From assembly GCA_007115705.1 (NCBI GenBank), contig QXEO01002115.1:4991340-5055339 (forward strand): a stretch of DNA of 64,000 nucleotides, written 5' to 3'. Position 1 is the first letter of the stretch. Every line of letters begins with the position of its first letter. A program made the position numbers and the translations under genes. Shown in pieces: positions 55,125 to 64,000 of this stretch. This DNA comes from Dactylis glomerata. Lineage: Eukaryota; Streptophyta; Magnoliopsida; Poales; Poaceae. The notes below the pieces were generated by a model that had not been told where the DNA came from, did not search any database, and worked only from the letters and a program-made list of their open reading frames with translations.

Positions 55125-55935
55125 TGCGTATAAAAAGGAGCTTTATTACTCAGTAGGGTATACAAGACGGTCTTGTTCAAGATCCTGAAGAATGACATCA
55201 GGATCTGAACCTAACCAAGTTACAGTACAATGATCAACTCTGGCCATACTAGCAAGGTTGTGGCTAACCCTAACTTGAGAATGCTCCACTTTTACAATAT
55301 CACTAACTCACTCATGACTAAAAAGAACTCTAAGATCTGAAATAAGATGAACAAGAGGAGGTCTATCTTGCGAAGACGCCTTGGCAGCAACAACAAGCTG
55401 AGAACAATCAATTTCAACTATGATTGGTAATTGACACCGGATCAGCGCCAATTCCAAACCTTCCAAGCATGCAAGAATCTCAGCTTCCAAGGGTCCACTG
55501 CAATTATTCATAAACCGACAGGCCGTAAAAATAACAATACCCCGATCGTCATGAAGAACCATACCCGCTCTAGCAGAACCATCTGTAGCGTGAAAGGATC
55601 CGTCCACCGTCAGTTTGACAAAACCTTGTGGAGGTCGACACCTGTGTTTATCTGGTGATTTCTCTCTTACTGTCACGTGCCTGAGAGACGCAGCACTGAC
55701 TTGGACACTCTTCCCTTTAATGATCTCAGCAGTTGTCATAGATCTTCTGTAACAAATTAAGACAGCTGACCAGGAAACTTTGCGAACCGTCCACAGAAGG
55801 AAGGGGTTTATCATGTGTGACTTCATTACGAGCATACCATGATCGCCAAGTAATAAGAAGGAAGTTATCCACCATATGGCAATGAATTTTCAGCAGATTA
55901 GATTGGAACCATAAGAATGGTTCAATTATAAGATC
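55125..55935 (-). mobile_element. 5'-truncated LINE with RNase H domain
   Basis: Flanked by a perfect 17-bp duplication ACCACGTATCCTTTTTT (55108-55124 and 55936-55952). On the minus strand it encodes a plant LINE-type RNase H domain: VKLTVDGSFHATDGSARAGM, LEAEILACLEGLELAL, VEIDCSQLVVAA (about 55636-55370). The frame stops at 55308, earlier than in the relative at 38.2 kb. A frame change between about 55840 and 55740 separates the RNase H from an upstream stretch (ITWRSWYARNEVTH). It is a dead truncated copy. Confidence 0.9.
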
Positions 55936-55952
55936 ACCACGTATCCTTTTTT

Positions 55953-57849
55953 CAAAGAGATGACAGATCATATTTCTGTTGTTAAAAAGTTTTGAAACCT
56001 AATAGGGATCTAGCCAGTGATATATACCACTCAAACTATCAATTGGCAATGGTGTGTATTTTGATCTAAAAAAATGATAAAACTGTGGATCCAAATATCA
56101 CATTTTCGTGCTGATGGAGAGCATATGCCCTGAAGTTGAGAGAGGGAGCGGAGAGCGGACAAAGGCGACGGGGTTGGGACGTGGGTATTCGCACTAATCT
56201 TCATAAGTTTCTCCCTGTACGTATCCGGCGTCGACATCCATGCATGCATCATAGGTGTGGCATTGTTGATGTGGTTGTGTGCGTCCGAGTACTAGTTTGA
56301 GTTTCATGTATGTTTGGTTTTGAGTCCGAAATGTGCATGGTCTAGGAGAACAAGGTCAGTACTGCTACTTAGACATAGGTTTGGTCCTAAATATGGATGC
56401 ATCTGCATGTGACCATTATTCATGAATTTAGATCCAAATGATCAAGTTTATGGCCATATCCATGACATAGTTTATGATATTGAACCCATTATTTGAGAGA
56501 GAGGTGCATCTTTCCATGCTAAATAATATTGCCAAAGGAAGTGTCTAACTTTTAATTAGAAATAAATAATTTTATTTTACATGCCAAAATGAGGGTATTT
56601 TTTCATTAAGCAATTGAAAATGATATACTGGAAGACGGCACCCCACAATTTTCACACCAAGCTAAACATATTGGATGGATAATTTCTAAAAATATTTTGA
56701 TTTTTCTCATTTTTAGCTACTTCCATAGATTTAAATGAATTTTGACCATATTTTGGAAAGTGATTCAAATTTGATCTACAAGTGTGCCCTAGTTTGGTCC
56801 CTTTTTAATTTTTTTAAGAGACACAAGTAGGCATCTATGAAATGGCCATAGAGGGTGTCGAAATATTCAGGTCATTAGATGTGTAAGCGATTTCAGTCCG
56901 GTTTGAAAAATTCAAAGAAATTAAGGATAACATAAAAATGAGACTCTTTGGCATGGGGTACTATTATGTGTACTTGTTAGGGGCAAACTACAAAATGACC
57001 TATCATGTATGCACATTCATTTGTCATGCCCTCCAAATGACCAAGATGAAGGCCATATCCATAACACGAGGTTGGATGTCCTAGGTATTTCGGGGATGTA
57101 CCACTGGTTGTCAGAATGATTTTTGAAGATTATGAGTTGTTCTTCGATAGTAATGATTGTGGAATGCAACACAAATAAGCTAATGTTGATGCAGAATATC
57201 GACACTGCTGAGCCAATTTTCTTGACCTTGTTGGAGAGGCTTATGGCTAAGGGTTTGGATATATAGGGGATGTATGCAAAAAGTGAGAGAAGTAAATTTT
57301 TGTTTCACGTGGTTGTAGGGAAGGCATAATGGGATAGAGGGGTGTGGTGGCAGTTAAGGTGGTTAAAAGGACGATGACACATCGCCATTTTTGTGGGATG
57401 GAAGTATAATCAGTTAGGGCAGTGGGCTGGTGGACACAAAGGTTGGGAATACAATGATGATCTTCATTGTTAACTTGCTGGTAAAGTGTGGGTCAAGTGG
57501 TGGTGGTAGTGTAGAAATTTAGGTGTTTAAATGAGAAAGGAGGCAAGCGAGAGGAGACGAAGATTGGAGAAATACTTTTTTGGCATGCCACTAAGTGCAC
57601 AAAACAAAATATTCACACGAAATTCCCGCAAAAACATAACATTGGTAGGCGATCTAAATGAGAAACATAGCGATATCTAGCGATGAAGGATGAGATCCAT
57701 CATGTTCTTTGGAGAAATGTTTCATACGCATGGGGAGAGAAATTACCTTGGGGCATATTTTAATTCCTACTATCGGTGATACATGTCTTTTTCGACAAAA
57801 TTAGATGTGCAAAATTATATAACCAGTTTATAATTATTTTAGCAATAGC
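55953..57849. other. No gene seen
   Basis: About 1.9 kb of AT-rich intergenic sequence with no frame above about 75 codons. A phrase ATGGCCATATCCATGACA (about 56450) recurs as AAGGCCATATCCATAACA (about 57049), with related flanks (CCAAATGA), hinting at an old duplication. No transposon ends recognised. Confidence 0.45.
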
Positions 57850-58066
57850 AGAACATCAAATCACCGAGTTGACCGAATAGAACCCGGAGCAAGCTGAGCA
57901 AGGCCGTGAAAAAAAATAACACACGTAAATCCCAAGTTAAACTAGTACATTCTAGAAGTAAAAGCTTGGGAAAAGAGAAATGATAAAATCATCAGGGTAG
58001 AAAGAGAGACGAAAATAAGAAGAAAGCGAGCCCACTCCATAAAGCAAGACCAGATAGATTGATGGT

Positions 58067-58107
58067 GATAACATAAAGAGAGATTAGGAGCGTGGAGTGC
58101 ATGCTTA
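58067..58107 (+). promoter_or_regulatory. 41-bp invariant block, copy C
   Basis: Identical to 33252-33292 and 42432-42472. It lies 2.1 kb upstream of the VTL-C ATG. Confidence 0.85.
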
Positions 58108-60118
58108 CCGCCACACTCTCCAATATTTTTCTCCCAAATGCATCTGACGGCTGCTCCCAAACTCTTGGTGCATGCCGATTCAGCAGTCACTTTATAGATC
58201 GACATGCAATTAGTAATTCTTTGTCTGGCTCGGAATTTTAGCATCATGCATCGAGTATACGTGTACCTAATATGTTGACTTATATTTATTAATTTATCTT
58301 GTGGTTTTGTTTCTTAATGATCAGGATTTTGTTTTGCCTGTAGAGCTGGGATACTGTCCGTGTGTTCCTCTCTTGTCATCATCCCGTCAAAGTTTTCTTG
58401 TCTGCTCAAAGTAGTTTAGTCCTACTCAAAGCTGGGGTACTTTTCTTATTCCCTTGTTTGATGTATATAAAAAAAGAAGGAAAACAGTTTCCGCGAGAGG
58501 GATGCATGCATGCAATTTGCATGCACTTCCTCCTTTTTTCCCCACCGAAATATTGCTGTACTTATTTTTCACTCCTATTTGAAGACAATAAAGCAAACTT
58601 CCATCTTCTGCATTCGGAGATGGAACTACCAAATTCATTCGGAGGTGCCGAGTATATCATTAATTGTGATATTTTTTACATGTCGATTCTCGTGATTTAT
58701 TCCGTTTTTGACAAGCAAAGTCGATGACAATGTAATTAAGTGGCTAGCCTAGCGCGGCCCTAGCCTAGCTTGATGCCGTTCCGAATTAAGCACACACAAA
58801 TATGCTTGTTGGGAGATCTGTTTCTCGTTTCATCATCTTTTGTCTGCTACGTGGTGCAATTCCATTTCCAAATTGTTCAGCTAGTGATTTATAGGTTAGA
58901 GCCTGAGATGATACGGTTCCATCTCGATGAGAAGCTATCGGCTACGTCATGGCAGGTACGTTAGCTTTTATAGAGGGACATATGAGCATATCTAGCTCAC
59001 TAGCGACAATATCTCTTTTTTGGGTGAACTAAATGTCAGTCAGCCACGTCGATCCGTTGCAACTAAGTTCCTCTCACATATAAAAAAGGGTATGACTAAT
59101 TCTTAGTCGACTGATAATTCTCAGTCAGATAATTAATGCAATTCTTATTTTCAACTCAAAATCTTTAGTACAACTGAAAATCTTAAATGCTACTACTTTA
59201 GTTCCAATTGAAAAGAATTAGTTGCATCTGAAAAATCCTAGTTATAACCCACTACTAACTAAAACTTTTGCAGTTACAACTCGACTTGCAACTTATTGGA
59301 CGCAGGAATCACGATGCAATTCTAATTGTTTGGGACTTGACTAAACACTAAACTAATTATTAGCCAGCTGAGAGCTACCAAAATTCCGACAAAAGGGGGC
59401 AAGTGATCGGCTATCCAGATAGCATTGAGCCACTTTATGTTAACTGTATGTTTCCTCGAACAATTGTAGGGTACCCAGGTACATGCTATATATGGCTTGC
59501 AATTCGGCAGTAGTTCATCAGCATCATCACCATTTCATTGAACATTTACATAGGCAGTGACAGATATATCTCCATGCACTACTGATTAGCATGTAGGCTG
59601 GTAGACACACAGCTACCGGCCGGCCCACTAGCTTGCAGATGGACAAAGTGGGCGTAACAGAAACTCTAGAAAGTCTGTGCTGAACTGCTGATCACCCCTT
59701 CCATTCGCATGTATGGCTGATTTATAAACCACTATAAGTCGTCAAAGTTGTCGAAACATATGGATTCGACTAGATGATCTCACTATGTTGTACGATTGAA
59801 CGACCTAATTCGCCTAGGTAAATAGCTGTCGTCGTCGTACGTAGAGTAGACTGTTTTGCTATGATGTACACTCAGCAAGCACCATGCATATGGATCGACT
59901 AATCTATGGTGTGTGCTCATGGTGGCCACGCGCGCCCACGATACAAGATTGACAAAAAGAGGGAGATATGAGGTGTGTCAATGGCATGGCAGCATGTACG
60001 CACTAGCCACAGCGGCCGAGAGCGGCATGAAAGCTGGAAAAAGGAAGAGCAAGAGCGGCATGCCCACACGCAACACTCACACACAGGGAGACAAGACAGA
60101 ACCCCTCCTGAATTCCAC

Positions 60119-60125
60119 TATAAAA
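60119..60125 (+). promoter_or_regulatory. TATA box of VTL copy C
   Basis: TATAAAA, 102 bp before the ATG, in the shared core promoter context (GAATTCCACTATAAAA..ACGGCAACGGAGCGTGTGTC). Confidence 0.8.
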
Positions 60126-60220
60126 CACGGCAACGGAGCGTGTGTCGTCCACACTACTGCTGTCTGCGTGCCACTACACACGACCATCTCCATCACTCAA
60201 TCGATCTCACCTGAGCTGCC

Positions 60221-60838
60221 ATGGCTGTGAACGACATCAAGCTGGCCGATGCTGAGAACCCTGCGGCAGCAAAGTTCACCGGCGACTCCGACGACGTGGA
60301 TTTCGCGGGCCGCGCCAACTGGCTCAGGGCGGCGGTGCTTGGCGCGAACGACGGCCTGGTCTCCACGGCGTCGCTCATGCTCGGCGTGAGCGCCGTGAAG
60401 CACGACGTGAGGGCCATGGTGGTGTCGGGGTTTGCTGGCCTGCTAGCGGGGGCGTGCAGCATGGCCATCGGGGAGTACGTCTCCGTCTGCTCCCAGCGGG
60501 ACGTGGAGCTTGCGCAGCTGGACCATGACGGCAAGCGGGGCGGCGAGGAGGAGAGAGCGCTGCCAAGCCCCGTCCAGGCGGCCGCGGCGTCGGCGCTCGC
60601 GTTCTCCGTCGGCGCCCTGCTGCCTCTGCTCGCGGCAGGGTTCATCGTCGGGTACAGACTGAGGGTGGCCGTGGTGGTGGCCGTGGCGACCATGGCGCTG
60701 GTGGCGTTCGGGTGCGTCGGGGCCGTGCTGGGCCGGGCGCCGGTGGCCAGGTCCTGCGCCAGGGTGGTGGTCGGCGGACTCGCCGCCATGGGCGTCACAT
60801 TCGGCCTCATGCGGCTCTTCCGTGCCAGCGGCATATGA
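60221..60838 (+). CDS. VTL: Vacuolar iron transporter-like protein, copy C, 205 aa
   Basis: CCC1/VIT-family protein with five predicted membrane segments and the GANDGLVS and SMAIGEYVS signatures. ATG at 60221 (MAVNDIKLADAENP) in a CCATGG context. The short loop DHDGKRGGEEERALPSP replaces the large metal-binding domain of VIT1, as in other VTLs. It differs from copies A and B at scattered positions (e.g. ATMALVAFG where A has ATLALAAFG) and ends LFRASGI. Uninterrupted, single exon, with the complete upstream block, so it is the best candidate for the ancestral-type locus. The predicted role is storing excess cytosolic iron in the vacuole. Confidence 0.93.
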   Translation: MAVNDIKLADAENPAAAKFTGDSDDVDFAGRANWLRAAVLGANDGLVSTASLMLGVSAVKHDVRAMVVSGFAGLLAGACSMAIGEYVSVCSQRDVELAQLDHDGKRGGEEERALPSPVQAAAASALAFSVGALLPLLAAGFIVGYRLRVAVVVAVATMALVAFGCVGAVLGRAPVARSCARVVVGGLAAMGVTFGLMRLFRASGI

Positions 60839-61192
60839 CGTGATCAAGATCAAGAACGCCAGCGAGATAACGTTCCAAATCCAGAGATGGACAAAGGACT
60901 TCAAGGAATTCTTTGCGAAGGAAAAGAGTCGAAAGGAGAATCAGACTGAACAGCAATGGACTTCTGATTTGGTGTGTTTGCAATGAGTGCCTTGCACGCC
61001 TGGACGCAAGCTTTCCTCGCAAGGATATCTGCCTCTGTGGAGTGCTGAACTGCTGATTACTTACAAGTGTTATGTTAAGGTTTCCTTGAATATGAACTTT
61101 GTGGAGTTTTCACTACTGTTTCAATAATAAGGATTTTTTTTAAAGTCGATCAAAGTAAGTTTGAATAAAGTACTAACAAAACTATCAATAAC
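60839..61192. other. VTL-C 3' flank
   Basis: Probable 3' untranslated region; CAATAATAAGG near 61124 could serve as polyadenylation signal. No gene. Confidence 0.4.
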
Positions 61193-61206
61193 TAATTAAC
61201 TATGTT

Positions 61207-61534
61207 TCTTTTTACCCAACGGATCAAAATCCCCTGTCGATTTCCATTAAAGAAACCGTCACAAGTTTACAACAAATAAAAAGAAAAACAGTTCCAAACC
61301 TAAAAGGACCGCCCTCCAGGCACACCTCCAACATCAAGGAAACTAAATTTTTCAACGTCTAGCAATGCCACCCAGGGCCAAGACCACCGGGCGCATTACA
61401 CACAAGCACTTAAGCCCACAGCTCACAAACACTACCAACATGCACAAATTACAGGTTACCAAGACAATAGGAAACCTGAACATAAGCTGGAGACTAAGAA
61501 GCAATCCTCAGCACAGCAGGAGCCCATCACTAAT
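61207..61534 (-). mobile_element. LINE-type 3' fragment
   Basis: About 330 noncoding bp starting with a T-rich run (A-tail on minus), flanked by TAATTAACTA(T/A)GTT (61193-61206, 61535-61548; one mismatch). The complement contains a TTTAATGGAAATCGACAGG-type LINE 3' end. Confidence 0.6.
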
Positions 61535-61704
61535 TAATTAACTAAGTTATATAGATATCATATGAAAATATATTTCGTTATGTATCTAACAATATAAATT
61601 TAAAAATGAACCGGTTAACGATTTAATGTAAAAGCTTGGTCATACTTTATATAGTTTGACTTTTCAGAAAGAATATATAGGCCTTATTCACTGTAAGAGA
61701 GGAA

Positions 61705-61848
61705 CTCCCTGCATTCAAGATTATTAGAGTGTTACATAGTTCAAGAAAAAAGTTTAACCATAAATTCGGTTAACAAATTATATCACAAAAAAATTGGTTA
61801 AATATTTTTTAAACTATGTTTCACTCTAATAATTTTGAACCGTGGGAG
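61705..61848. mobile_element. Stowaway-like MITE, 144 bp
   Basis: CTCCCTGCATTCAAGATTAT and ATAATTTTGAACCGTGGGAG are inverted ends. TA lies on the right, but the left flank is AA, so the left target copy is mutated. The inner arms ATTAGAGTG / CACTCTAAT are perfect. Confidence 0.75.
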
Positions 61849-61859
61849 TAGTTTTTAAC

Positions 61860-62557
61860 CTAAAGCTTGTAATGAGCCCACGTCTTAGCGGCGCTTGTTT
61901 CGAGGAACTCCATCCATATCCGTTTATTGGGCTCTCTAGGCCGAGCATTGCGAACTAGTGTGATGAGCGATTGACTAAAAAAAAATCTTTTGTGGAACCA
62001 TGCTTTTCTGTTGATCCTAGCGGAGGGAAGGCCAACGATCCGGTCCACAACCACGTTCAGCTAACCCGATGCATGCAGAACTTGTTCACACAAAATTCCA
62101 AAAAAAAACTTGTTCACACGTCATGCAGAACCGGTTTCACGCGGGATGCATGCACGATTTGGTTCCCATAGGTGTCGATAATTTTATACTAGTAACATAA
62201 TAAAGCAGCCAATTTAGCTTGTATATTTCACATTTAGTATCCAGGAGCCAAAACTAGGTAAATCTATGTCTATCTCTGTCATGAAACATACAATCATGGT
62301 TGTTCAGAAGTACAGTTATCAAGATAACCTTTTCAAAATAGAGGCATCACCCCAACCCCTGCATTAAAATGATGCATATGGCCGCTTTATTAAAAACAAG
62401 TTTGTAGTATAGGGATTACAGGGAAGAGGGTAGCAGCAAAAGATAAGCGAGCAAGAAAAGCTACAAGTATACTAGGCATCTCCAATGCGATTAGTGTGCA
62501 ACCAGCCACCCGTTAAGATAATCCAGACAACCGCCATCAAATGACTGCATCTAGCAT
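61860..62557. other. No gene seen
   Basis: Intergenic sequence between two transposon remnants; no convincing coding frame, RNA or repeat boundary. Confidence 0.4.
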
Positions 62558-62985
62558 CACTGGTGGAAAAAAGGCCATTGGTCCCGGTTTGTAAAGCCGA
62601 TTGGTCCCGATTAGAGCAACCGAGACTAACAAAGCGGGACTAAAGCCTCTAGCCTTTAGTCCCGGTTGTTTACGAACCGGGACTAAAGGGCCTCCACGTG
62701 GACCGGGTCATGTGCTGCGATTAGAGGACCTTTAGTCCCGGTTCGTAACACAAACCGGGACTAAAGGTCCGTTCGAAAAAAATTGTATTTGCTTTTTCGG
62801 AATATCTCTATTTTCGGAATTACTCTAATATCTAATCACCTCTGTTCTCATGTCAAATTACATACTTATGGCTCTCACTCTATTCTCATATTAAATTACA
62901 TACTTGTGGTCCTCACTTCCCGGTCGGTCACCCATCCTCACACTGCTTCACCCTTAGCACGCTTAACTTCTCAATTCCTTCCATA
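62558..62985. mobile_element. CACTA-like element end
   Basis: It starts CACTGGTGGAAAA (62558), a CACTA-type terminus. The next 210 bp hold four clear TTTAGTCCCGGTT-type subterminal repeats in both orientations (with related GGTCCCGGTTTGT copies) that can fold back on themselves. Sequence to about 62985 keeps the style of such elements (CGGTCGGTCACCCATCC... ...AGCACGCTTAACTTC). The other end and transposase are not in the window. Confidence 0.65.
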
Positions 62986-63372
62986 GTAGCTTCCAAGACT
63001 GCGCTCTTGATAATTGTATGATACCAATTCTATTAACCTATCCACTTTTGGTAACATATTTACTTTTTTACATTCCAAATAAATTGACAAAATAAGTAAC
63101 AATAATTAATTAATAATAAGCATCAATGAAATCCAAATATTTTTTATGCATAATTTAATTTTTAATTTTTAATAATTAAAATATTCAAAAAAGGCCAAAA
63201 AACTTGCAAAATCCAAAATTCGAAAATTAATAGACTTGTTAACCGAAACACGAGGGAGTATATTTTTCCAAATATATATGCATGCTACTCATCCAATAGA
63301 ATAACAATAAGGGCACGATAAATCTCAAAGACTCGCACACCACACCACACACATCTAGCTACAATCATCCAC
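62986..63372. other. AT-rich spacer, no gene
   Basis: Very AT-rich sequence (about 63040-63260), then the 3' flank of the exonuclease gene. No feature recognised. Confidence 0.4.
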
Positions 63373-64000
63373 CTAAATGTTGAGATGATCAACATGGCTA
63401 TTGTAGCCTTGTAAATTCCAGTGCCTCGTAGCAATCTTGAAGCCCAAGCGAGCGTCTAGAGCGGCATACAATACTTGCTTGTCGCTCAATGGAACTTTGG
63501 CCCAACCATATATTAGTTCATATTCTTCTTGTTCTTCCTCGTCGTCCTTCTTCTTGTCCTTCTTATTGTCCTTCTTGTTCCTCTTCTTCTTCTCAAGCTT
63601 TGTCCCAATAGTAGCATTGGACTGATCATATAGACTCGGAATTGGATTGTTGGTGGGGTTCGGGATAATCCTTTGGAGGTCGTACACAGACGGAATTTCA
63701 ATTCCGTATGATCTCAGCATGTGCACATCATTGTCGATAGCCGCGCCACAGAATCTAATGGTAGTGTCCTTCAAGAATTCCTTGAGCAATTGCGGCACGT
63801 GATCGGCCCGACATATCTGGAAGACCAAAATTTTGGACGCCACCGAGAGTTGAAGAACGGCGGCACGCTGATTATGCAGACCCTCGCAAGGGCTGGTGAA
63901 CTCGCAGTCCAAGCCCACAGCCCACACACTTGATTGGTGCGGCGTCGAGGAACCGCTACTTGACGGCGCGGATCCATATCTCCACCATTGATGCACGGAG
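63373..64000 (-). CDS. 3'-5' exonuclease domain protein (DEDDy, WRN/RNase D-like), 5' end missing
   Basis: Minus strand, stop TAG at 63375-63373; the frame is open to the window edge with no upstream ATG in frame, so the start lies beyond 64000. Motif I is VGLDCEF (D-x-E), motif II lies in FCGAAIDNDVHMLRSYGI, and motif III is YAALDA (Y-x3-D), in the right order and spacing for the DnaQ-like exonuclease fold. Between II and III is an unusual Lys/Asp/Glu-rich insert (about 63620-63520, encoded by A/G-rich repeats). Family members trim DNA or RNA 3' ends; the plant paralogues of this small single-domain kind are poorly characterised. The adjacent CACTA end makes transposon capture possible. Confidence 0.85.
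   Translation of the reverse strand, partial: SVHQWWRYGSAPSSSGSSTPHQSSVWAVGLDCEFTSPCEGLHNQRAAVLQLSVASKILVFQICRADHVPQLLKEFLKDTTIRFCGAAIDNDVHMLRSYGIEIPSVYDLQRIIPNPTNNPIPSLYDQSNATIGTKLEKKKRNKKDNKKDKKKDDEEEQEEYELIYGWAKVPLSDKQVLYAALDARLGFKIATRHWNLQGYNSHVDHLNI

Larger units (their letters stand above)
57850..60220 (+). promoter_or_regulatory. Upstream block of VTL copy C (least interrupted)
   Basis: Contains all shared landmarks without large insertions: the 41-bp invariant block (58067-58107), GAGAGGGATGCATGCATGCA (about 58495), CTACGTGGTGC (about 58846), GATACGGTTCCAT (about 58910), GGCATGCCCACACGCAAC (about 60057) and the TATA box. It therefore serves as the reference arrangement for copies A and B. 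Confidence 0.7.

Noticed and set aside
55308..55835. Stand-alone RNase H host gene
   Set aside because: Flanked by 17-bp target duplicates and an A-tail, with LINE-type context; it is a truncated retroelement.

Overview
The window is nuclear DNA of a grass, most likely a Triticeae species (wheat, Aegilops, barley or rye type). The evidence is split plant genes with GT-AG introns, GC-rich first exons, TA-flanked Stowaway MITEs, nested Ty3/gypsy, LINE, Helitron and Mutator insertions, and a CACTA end with repeated TTTAGTCCCGG motifs. The exact species cannot be read from the sequence. There are about seven host genes; most of the rest is transposon sequence.

Layout. 1-4072: minus-strand Ty3/gypsy element (gag, start of protease, PBS, one 1.4 kb LTR), cut by the window edge and inserted into an older decayed gypsy gag (4073-6.1 kb). 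6459-6821: complete miniature LTR element (TRIM/SMART type). 7695-9912: three-exon F-box/FBD-like gene. 10475-10830: 178-bp tandem duplication. 12.07-14.47 kb: decayed ATG1-like kinase pseudogene (minus) whose intron holds a 1.9 kb non-autonomous LTR element carrying an ORF of IQ (calmodulin-binding) repeats. 15054-20557: intact-looking 16-exon ACT-domain protein kinase gene (minus, 575 aa, STY46-like). 21.5-28.4 kb: gene-free, built largely from local duplications, ending in a roughly 0.8 kb triplicated unit. 28498-29718: intronless F-box gene (minus).

33-61 kb: a tandem triplication of a vacuolar-iron-transporter-like (VTL, nodulin-21 type) gene, copies A (36812), B (53912) and C (60221), all plus strand. 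Each copy carries about 2 kb of related upstream DNA, including a 41-bp block identical in all three. Transposons have hit the three copies differently: A has a hAT element and a short LINE tail; a Tourist-like MITE and two truncated LINEs lie between A and B; in B a Helitron remnant, itself split by a 7.4 kb MuDR-type MULE, plus other DNA puts about 9.2 kb between the distal upstream block and the TATA box. The MULE encodes a transposase with three in-frame stops and appears to carry two further ORFs.

61-64 kb: LINE and MITE debris, a CACTA-like end, and the 3' part of a DEDD-type 3'-5' exonuclease gene (minus) running off the window edge.

How the genes work together: the three VTL genes are the only obvious functional cluster (predicted vacuolar iron/manganese loading). 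The F-box genes (probable SCF substrate adaptors) and the kinase are independent neighbours.
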